16,854 nt of DNA, from NCBI GenBank assembly GCA_003640385.1, contig RCAB01000822.1, forward strand, positions 293 through 17,146, read 5' to 3'. The position numbers and the translations under genes are program-made. The DNA is from Setaria digitata. Lineage: Eukaryota; Nematoda; Chromadorea; Rhabditida; Setariidae. Under the pieces are notes generated by a model. That model did not search any database, was not told where the DNA came from, and was given only the letters and a program-made list of their open reading frames with translations. Of this stretch, positions 8,626 through 16,854 are shown one piece after another (the stretch's first letter is position 1; every line of letters starts with the position of its first letter).

Positions 8626-9377
8626 TTCCTCCGATCGAAACTCTCTCTTTCATCATCTGAGAAGCACAGGCCGTGATGAATACTGTTTATTCTCAGTTTT
8701 CTGTTAATAAATTCTTTCTCGAAATTTCACTTCTCAATCGATTATTTCGGATCGTATCGCCGCCATCCATTTATTAAAATTATCAACATGCTGAAATTTG
8801 CTTTCATCACTTCATTCCATCCCTTTTGACCGCGTTTGCAACAATATCAGTCCAGTTTATCAATAGTGTTTAACTGCCCACAGTTCATTCTTACTCTGAG
8901 GCTTTACTCTTAGGTCGATTTCATTATGTAGAACAGATAAATTACTAACTGATAGCTGAAACATTGATCTTCCCGAACGGGTTACAATTTTCAGGCACTT
9001 GCCCGATCTTTCCCTTTTCTACGGAATTCATTTTGAACATCACTTGTGAAATATTCACAATCAAATAATTTCATTAAGTGCTGAGGTAGGTGCCACAGTG
9101 AGTCGAAGCGAAGCGAGAGAAGATCTCGGTATTAGTAACGAAAGTGGTTTTATTTTGTTTAATTATTTATTGGTTGATTCCATTTTTTCTGAAGAAAATG
9201 AGCAGCTTTGACTGAAAAGTTGAATGTTTGGCACTTGGAAGTTCTTCTTTCCATGGCAATATTTAAGTCATAGCTGCTTACCTAAGAATAAATACACTTC
9301 AGTAGCAAAAGATGCACTCTATAATATAACTCCTTTAATGCCGACGAATTATTAGTTTTTTTGACTTTTCTTCTTGC
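8626..9377. other. No supported gene; short hairpins
   Basis: TTGTGAA-ATA-TTCACAA at 9044-9060 is a perfect seven-base inverted repeat. CGAGA/TCTCG arms lie at about 9113-9127, after a small gtcgaagcgaagcgag repeat. A T(G)AGGTAG string at 9082 was considered as a let-7-family miRNA and rejected. Confidence 0.4.
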
Positions 9378-9558
9378 GTGTCTGAAACTAGCATACTTTC
9401 CTGCAAAAATTCAAGCTTTTCACAGAGTCAGGAAGACAGCTGTAATGTTCTTTTCTTCTTCTGTTGGTACCTGCGTAGAAGGGTTTTATCGCCAAGTAGA
9501 CTGGGAAGTCGAAAGTGTTTTCCCGCTATAATCAAATCTGAGCTGTGGCTAACAAATC

Positions 9559-9571
9559 TGACCTTTGACCC
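9559..9571 (-). promoter_or_regulatory. Perfect DR1 nuclear-receptor consensus
   Basis: The minus strand reads GGGTCAAAGGTCA, exactly RGGTCA-N-RGGTCA. This is the DR1 arrangement bound by HNF4/RXR-type nuclear receptors. By base-composition-free arithmetic such a match is expected about 0.01 times in both strands of a window this size. It lies inside a 69-codon plus frame (9378-9587) that I regard as chance. Binding is an inference. Confidence 0.4.
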
Positions 9572-9896
9572 TCACGAATTTTCTTAAACTTAAAGATAAA
9601 AATGATATAGAATAAATTAATTCTTGCATATGCATATGTTTTTACGTATTTACATTTTTGATTCGATTGGAGTTACAAGATTGTATTTAGCGAAAATGAA
9701 TGAAGAACACTGTGGAGGTGTCCTGCATCCATATAAAGGATAAGTTGTACTCAACCTTTTGTCACTATTCTTTCATAACCACTTTGAACAGAAGCTTAAA
9801 TTTGCCACTACAACCCTTACCTTCCTGTTGGATCACTTAGTTATGATGGCCGTTTTAGTAAGCTTTCATCCGTGCAGTTAATAGGGATACCAGCAG

Positions 9897-10070
9897 TTTC
9901 TTGGTAAATCAGTCAAGGTTAATACTAATATATCTCACTTGAGGTCAGGACAAAAAACTTATTAACCGGTGGTTCTTAATCTTTAGTAATGCGACGATGT
10001 GCTTTAATAAACCGGTTAATCTAACTAAAGTCATAAATACCTTACAAAATTATAATCCATGTTGTTTTTT
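9897..10070 (+). repeat. Duplicated segment, long copy
   Basis: The three blocks 9897-9916, 9923-9970 and 10052-10070 align to the second copy at 10994-11080 with 86 of 87 bases identical. This copy additionally holds a 6-base segment (9917-9922, GGTTAA) and an 81-base segment (9971-10051). The extra 81 bases include one arm of an ATTAACCGGT/ACCGGTTAAT inverted repeat. There is no coding content. Confidence 0.95.
9961..10020. repeat. Ten-base inverted repeat around AACCGGTT
   Basis: ATTAACCGGT (9961-9970) and ACCGGTTAAT (10011-10020) are perfect reverse complements with a 40-base loop. The right arm overlaps the palindrome AACCGGTT (10010-10017). The right arm and loop are the part absent from the short copy. 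Confidence 0.7.
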
Positions 10071-10993
10071 AATCACCACCACTTTGCTGAAGTGAAGCTA
10101 CTAGTGTCATGCTGGCCGTTACCTGATTCCTTGATCGTTAAGTGGAGGATAAAACGATTGTGGAGAGGATTCGTTCAAGACCCTGCTCCTTAAGGAAATA
10201 GCAATGGTAAAGTGCACAGAAAGTTAGAACCTTGTAAAAGCTTTTGGCTTCTTCAGTTTCTTACAGAGTAAACAAAAGCTTCGTTATGAAAGATAACGAG
10301 CGTATGGAGAAAGAGCTAATTAGCATATTTTATTGTGATCGGAAAAAGGTACACAAGTTGTTGAGGAATGCAAGGTGAAGATGAGTGAATGATTAGCCAC
10401 CTGCTTGCCTTCATATGAAAGCACGGATGGACTAGTTTTTTTTTTTTTTGTAAAACATGTTTGGCAGTGCTTTTTTCAATTTTAATCTTAAGATTCACAT
10501 ATCCTACCCACCATTCTTCAATTGTTGTTTACAAACAACATTTGCGTAGAGTATTTAAGTTGGAATCCTTCGTTTATAACTCTACTTGTATAAATTTGCA
10601 TTTTTCAACTTTAATCGAAATAGAATTTAATGCGTTTCCGCAAAATACAATGAAATCAGAAAGCTAAGCCGTAATTTGGAAAATTTTCTCACGGAGATTA
10701 GTCATTTGTAGATTGGACATTTGCAAAAATTGTTGGAAATGATCAAATGGTAACGATTCCCGCGTTCTGCTGTTTTGGTATAGTTTCACCTTTCATTGAG
10801 GAACTGTCCCCCCGACTACTGGGTCAAAACGCTTCCTTGGCAGTAGTATTGACATGCTATATATTTTTTTTACAATTCAGACAAAAGTTTGATTTAAGAT
10901 AACATATTTTACTGGGTCCCGAAGTATTTAAGAGCCTTCTCCTTATAAAAAAAAATTTTTTCGAGTATCTCTTTGCGTATGACCACCTTTTAC
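10071..10993. other. Interval between the direct repeats, no supported gene
   Basis: The 923 bases between the two copies contain only short frames (10316-10498 minus, 10461-10667 plus, both chance length), a T14 run at 10436-10449, and ACTACTG/CAGTAGT arms at 10815-10847. No reverse transcriptase, transposase or terminal TG...CA structure was seen, so an element bounded by the repeats is not supported. Confidence 0.45.
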
Positions 10994-11080
10994 TTTCTTG
11001 GTAAATCAGTCAATACTAATATATCTCACTTGACGTCAGGACAAAAAACTTATTAACCGGTATAATCCATGTTGTTTTTT
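10994..11080 (+). repeat. Duplicated segment, short copy
   Basis: This continuous 87-base copy corresponds to 9897-10070 with the 6-base and 81-base segments absent. The only substitution is C at 11034, against G at 9943. It gives this copy TGACGTCA where the other has TGAGGTCA. Confidence 0.95.
11031..11038. promoter_or_regulatory. TGACGTCA palindrome (CRE consensus)
   Basis: A perfect eight-base cyclic-AMP-response-element consensus, known as a site for CREB/ATF bZIP factors. It exists only in the short copy of the duplication because of the single G/C difference. An eight-mer like this is not rare by chance. Confidence 0.3.
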
Positions 11081-11956
11081 ATAATCTACTGAAGGATGAA
11101 GAAATAAATGAACTGAGAATCTGGAGCTTTTATAAATATTATTCTAAATTTTACTGAACTTTGTTTATCAAGGGAATTCATTTTGTTTGTATCAGCAACC
11201 GAAAATACTTTTTCGTAAACACTTGTCGTATTACTTTGTTCCGAACTATTTCATCCTCATTGTTTTTTCTTTTAATCGCAGAAAGTATTGTGAACATATA
11301 CTACAATGAGATTTAGAATTTTGTAACTGGTGTTGGCGGCGTTAGATTGGGAACGGAATTCTTTCCAACAAATAGCTTTTGTTTGTAAAATTTATCGTTG
11401 AAAGGAAGTTCTAGGAAGACACACCGAAAATGGACAGCAAATGCTTTCTTTTTCAACAGACTTGTTTTTTTTTTATTTATTTCATTTTAATATTCACTTT
11501 AATTAATTTCGCACCATTCTCGAAGTGCAAGAAATGCGGATTTGTGATTCAGTCTTTATTTATTTACTGTAATGGAATTTTGTAGCTACCACATGCATAT
11601 TTCACTTTAGCTTCGATGAATTCTAAGAGGACATAACAGTGTATTTATATTCTTCTGTTAAATCTAGGATTTCCTCCCAAGGATTCGCGGAATAGTGCGT
11701 ATTGCCTGTTGAGAGGTGAACCACTTGTTCCTTATTTTCCCTTTGCATAAATAGCAGTAGCAATACATCATGGTCTTCTAACTGAGGCAAGAATATCTAA
11801 ACCAGTAGGAAGAAAGATTGTAATAGACATGTTTATTTGCTTTCCTTAATTCCTCCATACTTTCAAAAATTGGAATTCGTCTAGACAAAAGTTAAACTAG
11901 GAGCTGCTTCTTCTGTCATCTATACAAGTTTATAGTTCATACGACTCATTCCATGG
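11081..11956. other. AT-rich stretch, nothing recognised
   Basis: There are T-rich runs near 11464-11490 and all frames are interrupted. I see nothing else. Confidence 0.45.
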
Positions 11957-12319
11957 TTACAAATACGTTGTTGATGCCATTTCATAACGTTTTATGGTCA
12001 ATACATTTATGCAACTTCTTGTTCTTGTTGTGGTACTAAGTAACTTACTGAGCACCTCACTTAAGTGGAACTGAACTGCGTGTACACACGCAGACACTCC
12101 GTTACGGTAACACGTTCCGACATAAAGGAATGAGTTTATGGGAAGACGCATTTTGACGGTACGGGGCGAGCGGATGCGCTCACAGATGAGATGACTGTTA
12201 ACTGCAAACAATGTTCGAATGCCGGAGAATGGAATTAATTTGATAGTGCGGCGCGTCTGGTGCTGTGTTTGTGATGTTCGACGACCCAGTTGTTCTGAGT
12301 CCGATCGCGCACACTTCAT
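11957..12319 (-). other. Longest ORF in the window, 120 codons from ATG; uncertain
   Basis: From an ATG at 12319-12317 this minus frame gives 120 residues starting MKCARSDSEQLGRR and ending at a TAA at 11957. It stays open 17 codons further upstream from a TTG. The product is basic, Ser/Thr/Arg-rich and without recognisable domains, signal peptide or membrane segment. It lies in the CpG-dense island, where locally higher G+C lowers stop density, and three other frames are also open (12198-12407 minus, 12219-12455 plus, 12265-12561 plus). It is therefore more likely compositional than a real gene, although a 5' exon cannot be excluded. Confidence 0.15.
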
Positions 12320-12400
12320 TCCCACCTGCACCGTCCCGTTGCCGAAATCGTGTTTCCCTTCCTCTACCAACCATTTTTACTGCCTTGCCTCCCGGCCCAC
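12070..12400. promoter_or_regulatory. CpG-dense, G+C-rich island
   Basis: I count 22 CpG dinucleotides in about 235 bases (12075-12310), far denser than the flanks. It contains a GAGCG-GATG-CGCTC hairpin (12168-12181), GTGTACAC and clusters such as gtgcggcgcg and ccgatcgcgc. It may be a promoter or first-exon region, or DNA of different origin. The AT-rich surroundings return by about 12560. Confidence 0.4.
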
Positions 12401-12561
12401 CTCTCATTATTATTATACGAGTAACCTTGTTCTTCGCCAGAGTTCCTGGATGTAAATTTTCATGCGAAGATGCACCAGTGACCAGTGGAGAAGTTTTCTT
12501 GTGCTTTGATTCTTACCGTCTTACCTCTTGTCACTTCCCTCCGAAAGGTACAATTTTTTGA

Positions 12562-13014
12562 GTCGCTGACTTTTCGGAGTAAACTGGAATGCTACAGACT
12601 GTTGTCCACTGCATGACGCGCTTCAAAATAACTTCATTTCCAACTTCTCAGCCAAAAATTGGTCTCTTCTCGTTCAGATGTATGGTGGGTTAACATAAGA
12701 TTCATTTCGGGGATCAAACTTCCTAACTTCCTTATCAATGACATAACCAAGAAAGAACCGAAAGGACTTTTTCCAAATAATCATGATTTATTCCGCTTCC
12801 TTGGGCGTGAGCGTACGACTAGCGCAATTTCCTTTTAATTAAACCAGCGATCCAATTCCTTCAAAGTGTAAGCACAGGATGCAGAAATCTGTTTTGAAGG
12901 AGATCATTGTGTTGATGACTTTCGTTTGATAGGCTGTTGATTCTGCCGCATATTTCCGTTATAGAAAACAAAAAGAGAAGTAGAACTTCACTAAAAAAGA
13001 AATGAAAATCACAC
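12562..13014. other. No supported gene
   Basis: G+C falls back toward the window norm and frames are short. No repeat was recognised. Confidence 0.4.
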
Positions 13015-13133
13015 GATACGATCATGTAAACAACTTAGGCAGAATTTTTCGAACTTATGCTTACGCTAAAGAATGGAAATTTTTTGAAGGAACATAAAAT
13101 TTAATAACTCTCCCACATATGATCGTATCATAT
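13015..13133. repeat. Inverted repeat pair GATACGATCAT / ATGATCGTATC
   Basis: GATACGATCAT (13015-13025) and ATGATCGTATC (13119-13129) are perfect reverse complements. A slightly longer alignment of 17 bases has four mismatches. The right arm sits in its own palindrome, ATATGAT-CGT-ATCATAT (13117-13133). I saw no target-site duplication, so a miniature transposon is not supported. Confidence 0.6.
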
Positions 13134-13242
13134 ATAAACTCTGCTGATACACAATGTCCCCTTCAGCACTGAAGAAATCACAAGAATTGTTCTGTACATT
13201 TAGACGAAAATGGTCTCGCTTGGATGGTCCAATCATCTATAT

Positions 13243-13554
13243 TTAATCAGAAATACCCGTATCTGCGCACTTATATCCATCTGCCAGTAAACGTGAGTGT
13301 ATGTGTGTGAGGTTATACGTTATGTAAAACAGTGGGACATTTAGCCCCAATATTTTTAATGACCGTCCTCCTTTTGTGACAATTTCTAACAGAATCACAG
13401 CATAGAGACATTTTCCTTCAAGAATACAATTTTTTGCACTGCTTAAAAATGTTCCAATTTTGCCACATTTCAACAGTGATGGCTCGCTCATCCAGCGATC
13501 AACTTCTTCATTCCATGTACTATTTATGCATTGAACTGACTGTTGAAAACCATA
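13243..13554 (-). other. Possible exon: 103-codon open minus frame
   Basis: The frame is open from a TGA at 13557-13555 to a TAA at 13245-13243. The upstream part reads CINSTWNEEVDRWMSEPSLL, and the ATG at 13491 would give 82 residues. Composition is balanced, with five Cys and a hydrophobic KCLYAVILLEIVTKGG segment. An acceptor-like TTTTCAACAG lies near the upstream end and a donor-like GTATTT near the downstream end, so an internal exon is conceivable. No domain is recognised. About one open run of this length is expected by chance. Confidence 0.25.
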
Positions 13555-14639
13555 TCAATCTCTATGCTGAAATTGTTTAGTAAAATCAACAAGTAAAAGG
13601 ACTGAGCTCTAATTTACTGTTCTTAGCACTTTGTTCATATCTTGTTAATACATTCATTCCATCACTTGAAATCACTTAATCTTCGTTAACTAAACGCAAT
13701 AGTGAATGATATAGTTAATCATTAAGATGTAGATTGACGTGGCATCTACATTTTTATTGACTAATGGATCATCAAATTTTAATTAAAACTACACTAAACT
13801 TTTTTCTTCCTTTTTACCAAGAATTCCAATGTTGTAAAAATTATTCTGTCATCAGTAAGCTGTTGCTACCGAGAAACGAATTATTACATAACCCACTGAA
13901 CTGCCGAGATCCATCTATATAGATTACGGTCTGTATTGGATTGGCCTTGACCTTTTCCCTTGAACTTCTAACCGATTTGTCGTCAAATACTTTCTTCTTT
14001 GCAAATGGAGTTTTCCCGTTGTGGTTTATTCATCTCTGCTACTCTTGATTAGTCAGTCAGTGATTCAGTTTCTTTCACTGTTATCTGATTTGTTTAAAAT
14101 ATAAGCAACTTAAATTCCAAATAGAATTAATTTCTACAAATGTCCTGTCTAGAATAATGATTACAAACTACATTTTGTGTTAATTTCGTTGGGAGAGTAA
14201 AGTTTACGTTAGCGTTTCTACAACTATTTGCTGTTCACGTAGTATCCATTAATGTCTTTGTCAGGAAAAGCAAATCTAAACAAATAAACTCTCTATAATT
14301 CTACTCAAAATCGTTATCTTCACTGTTATCATTAATATCAGCTGCTATCCTGATCAGCAACATTGCAATAATTTTTCATGCTTTAGAATGATCATTTTAG
14401 ATTAAGATTATTACAGATACCTGTCGTCGTTAATAATTGGTATCCTGCTACCATTCCTCGCTTCCTCTTACAATAATTCTTTTCTGCGGATTTAATAAGC
14501 TCCTGGAAAATATTTTCCATACTTTTAAGATGTAATTGTTTCGTTTTTATTGAAAAAACTTTAGTATTAAAAAAATTTTAATAAAATTTGTTAAAAAATT
14601 GCAGAAAATAGCGAGATAACAACATGGCCTTTTCTTTCC
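13555..14639. other. AT-rich stretch, nothing recognised
   Basis: There is no frame, RNA gene or repeat of note. Single TGACCT half-sites occur near 13948. Confidence 0.45.
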
Positions 14640-14659
14640 TTTTTTTTTTTTTTTTTTTT
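14640..14659. repeat. Poly(T)20 run (A20 on the minus strand)
   Basis: Twenty uninterrupted T. On the minus strand it lies 32 bases after the stop of the coding-like frame at 14904-14692, in the place of a poly(A) tail. Confidence 0.95.
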
Positions 14660-14691
14660 GTAAATCTTTGATTAGCTTATAAGATGTCCAC

Positions 14692-14904
14692 TTATCTAGT
14701 TTTTTCACGTTCCAATTTACTCAAATACTGGACGACGATGATGTCGTTGACATTGAGTCCTTTGGCAGCTTCTGTTGTCATTGTAATAGGATCAACTTCA
14801 CTCATTTCAACAGGTTGCCGTCAAATTCTGAGGTCGGTTGTCCATCCACCACATTGCTTCGAAACTCTCAACTCTTCCGCCGCATTTCTTGAATCAGGAA
14901 TACA
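14692..14904 (-). pseudogene. Candidate processed pseudogene fragment with an A20 tail
   Basis: One minus frame reads 27 codons (CIPDSRNAAEELRVSKQC...) to a TGA at 14823-14821. It continues 42 codons, with an ATG at 14805 (MSEVDPITMTTEAAKGLNVN, then DIIVVQYLSKLEREKTR), to a TAA at 14694-14692. Codons are strikingly purine-first (GTT GAA ATG AGT GAA GTT GAT; AAT GTC AAC GAC ATC ATC GTC GTC). The stop is followed by 32 bases and then A20. A second minus frame over 14822-14894 is also coding-like (RVESFEAMWWMDNRPQNL), which fits an old frameshift. The plus strand is open for 103 codons (14684-14995) and is the main rival reading. No family is recognised and no flanking target-site duplication was found. 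Confidence 0.35.
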
Positions 14905-15099
14905 TTATGCTTTCGTTAGGCTGACACTATTTCACTATTTTACGGCCTGGAGTAGAATTAGAAGGTCGCTTGAATTTAACTTGTTTTTAAAATAGATGTT
15001 AAATAAAAAGTAACAAGACATATTAGCATATATATAAGTGGTTAATAAAATAATATAAGCACTATCTTACTCTAATGTGGAAGAGCTACTAATGCAACT

Positions 15100-15176
15100 G
15101 ATATGATGCGATGCGGTATGCTATTGTGGAGTACGATACATAGTATGGTTTGGTGCGGTACGACACGGTATGGGTG
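15100..15176 (+). repeat. Degenerate pentamer tandem array, consensus GRTRY
   Basis: Eight units from 15100 (gatat gatgc gatgc ggtat gctat ... agtac gatac) are followed by a two-base slip. Seven more come from 15142 (agtat ggttt ggtgc ggtac gacac ggtat gggtg). Units vary but keep the five-base phase, which points to an old decayed microsatellite. It is visibly richer in G and C than its flanks. Weaker echoes (ggtatgtgt, gtactgtatga, gtggtgtggta) continue to about 15240. Confidence 0.75.
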
Positions 15177-15240
15177 ATTTTGGTATGTGTAAATGAATGG
15201 AGCTGTCCTGTACTGTATGATTATTTTATGTGGTGTGGTA

Positions 15241-16319
15241 ACACAACATGTACACTTATTTCAATTGGTTGAGTGAAGAACTAGAGTGCTTTTCATTGGG
15301 CGTTTTCCCAGTAATCAGTGAACTACGTCAACCACTGATTCAATAGTAGATTGCTTTGTGCTCTAATTATAGATTTCCTTAGTTCAGTTAAGACATTTTT
15401 CAAAATCCTGTGATACGTTATAAACTGTAAATTCTTTAGAAACCTACTAAACTATAGCAGTTGTAAAATAGAATTCAAGATTTTGGGCCGTTAGTTCCAT
15501 GATCCGAAAATTATGAACCAGAAGGAGAACTCTCTACCAAACACTTCATAAAACTGCAGTAATAAGCTATTTGGTCACCTGTGCTGCTGGAATTACACCA
15601 GTTGTATCCAGTTGTGTTTCAGAAATTTTCTTATGGTATTATCGGCGGAAACATTTGATTTCGAGAATCTTGTCCATTCATGTCCAAATTTTCGAAATGG
15701 CTTATTAAACTTCATTTGTATGGCCACTTGAGCATTTCTTACTCGTTTCATAATGTTGTCCATATCCTGCTATTTCGACTTTCACCCATAAACAGAGAAG
15801 CTGAAGCATGTTAAATTACTCTATTTCATAAGTCTTTTCATTTTATTACTTATTAACGAAAATCACTTTATAAAGAGGAATGAATATCTAATTGCCTTTT
15901 ATCACAGTGCATTCCTGTGAGACACTTTTCTGCTTTTACAACGCAAAATCAAACGCGTAAGCTTTAGAAAACTAATCTTCTCGAGTAGAAACGATTAGTA
16001 GTTAGTGGCTTCAAATCACTTGAAATAACGCTAGGATGAGAAGAGGAGAATATATTAAAACATTTGTTCTTTCAGCATTACTGTTAATTCAACAAAAAAT
16101 TCACGATTTCTGGGATTCTTATAGCGAATATATTAATGAGGTTTATCAGGCTACTTATGATCTAATTCTGTTTAGGTTCACATCGTCAAGATGATGAATA
16201 ATGATAATTTCACATTTTACGGCGGACTGTTGATTGCTTCAAAAACAGGAATAATGGAGGCAAATGAGCTTTGCTGCATAAAAGGTCCTAGATGAATATG
16301 TCGAGGTAACTAAATAAGT
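15241..16319. other. No supported gene
   Basis: The frames are short or interrupted. No RNA gene, long repeat or clear regulatory cluster was found. Confidence 0.45.
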
Positions 16320-16571
16320 TTGCCAACTAGGCTGAAGCAAAAAATGAAAAAGCAGATATACATGATATGCGACTACATGGTAGCAGTGGAAAGAACAGCA
16401 AGAGAACATTTCGATAAGGTGATGGAATGTAGTAATTGTCAACTAAACAGTTCTGCCTTTCTCTCATTTTTCGTCTATATTCATTCCACTTTTTGCTCCT
16501 CCATTTCTCAGAATTTGAATATATTGCAATGTACCCAAATATGCTACAACATAGTACAGAAAAAAATTTAG
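16320..16571 (+). other. Possible exon at the start of an 83-codon frame
   Basis: The frame opens after a TAA at 16311. The first ATG is at 16344, and it continues to a TAG at 16569. The first 40 or so codons look coding-like (MKKQIYMICDYMVAVERTAR, then EHFDKVMECSNC). The rest is Ser/Ile/Phe-rich, like translated AT-rich noise. A donor-like GATAAG/GTGATG at about 16417-16422 falls close to where the character changes. The minus frame 16239-16442 is the shadow. No family is recognised. Confidence 0.2.
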
Positions 16572-16639
16572 ACTGAGAGAATGAATATGAAGCATAAGAA
16601 GGCTCAACTTTGCTCTGATAATAATGCCACTCTCCTCGG

Positions 16640-16805
16640 TGCCTCCAAAAGCTAATGCTACACTGATAACGAAAATAACAACGAATTATTAATAATAACT
16701 CACGAGCAGTATAGCATTAATGCAACACAGTAACAACAATAATTATATTTACTATTAATTGCTAGTAATAGTGAAAATAGTGATTAATTTAACGATTAAA
16801 AATAA
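16640..16805. repeat. Low-complexity AAT/AAC-rich tract
   Basis: Imperfect runs of aataata, ataacaacg and taatagtgaaaatagtgatt lead into the terminal array. This is simple sequence without coding content. Confidence 0.6.
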
Positions 16806-16854
16806 TATTATATTATATTATATTATATTATATTATATTATATTATATTATATT
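16806..16854. repeat. (TATTA)n microsatellite, cut by the window edge
   Basis: Nine perfect TATTA units plus four bases reach the end of the window, so the true length is unknown. Confidence 0.97.

Noticed and set aside
9082..9104. TGAGGTAGGTGC string resembling the seed and 5' part of a let-7-family miRNA
   Set aside because: No complementary arm (a CTACCTCA-like string) occurs within about 100 bases on either side, so no precursor hairpin forms.
10815..10847. ACTACTG/CAGTAGT seven-base stem with a 19-base loop
   Set aside because: Stems of this length are expected often by chance in a window of this size, and nothing around it suggests an RNA or terminator.
9897..11080. LTR-like element bounded by the direct repeats
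   Set aside because: The repeats lack TG...CA ends, no primer-binding site or coding remnant was seen between them, and the two copies differ by large indels.
12198..12561. Three further overlapping ORFs in the CpG island
   Set aside because: Simultaneous openness of several frames points to low stop density from local G+C, not coding. None has a recognisable domain.
1..16854. tRNA genes
   Set aside because: I searched by eye for GGTTCGANNCC and its complement; every GGTTC found lacks the rest of the B-box.

Overview
This looks like AT-rich eukaryotic nuclear DNA (about one third G+C by eye), most likely intergenic or intronic sequence from a small metazoan genome. A nematode is my first guess. 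The reasons are the absence of any operon-like packing, the lack of ORFs longer than about 140 codons on either strand, many microsatellites and homopolymer runs, and several short T-rich splice-acceptor-like strings (TTTTCTAG, ATTTTCAG, GTTCTCAG). The phylum is an inference; no gene or repeat family fixes it. I found no tRNA B-box, rRNA, spliced-leader sequence, CRISPR or bacterial mobile element.

No complete gene can be supported. At this composition (stop density near 7.5% of codons) I estimate that about one stop-free run of 100 codons is expected by chance in six frames, so ORF length alone proves nothing. I list reading frames whose codons look coding-like (purine-first codons, balanced composition), or that have splice-like borders, poly(A) or in-frame repeats, as low-confidence exon or pseudogene candidates. 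They lie at 1089-1388(-), 2671-2865(+), 3515-3754(+), 4051-4519(-), 4721-5059(+), 6989-7282(-), 13243-13554(-), 14692-14904(-) and 16320-16571(+).

Layout: 1-2670 is AT-rich, with an (AT)n edge, a T17 run and a perfect (TTA)13 array. 2671-5060 holds most of the coding-like fragments. 5060-8040 is largely featureless apart from a weak reverse-transcriptase-like frame. 8083-8560 is purine-rich, and 8600-9571 carries two nuclear-receptor-like motifs. 9897-11080 holds the clearest duplication in the window: 87 aligned bases with one substitution, in two copies 1.1 kb apart that differ by an 81-base and a 6-base indel. 12070-12400 is a CpG-dense island with overlapping ORFs in four frames. 13015-13133 carries a short inverted repeat. 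14640-14904 may be a minus-strand retrocopy ending in A20. 15100-15176 is a degenerate GRTRY pentamer array, and the window ends inside a perfect (TATTA)n array.

The solid parts are the repeats and the duplication. The protein-like pieces are leads that need a homology search.
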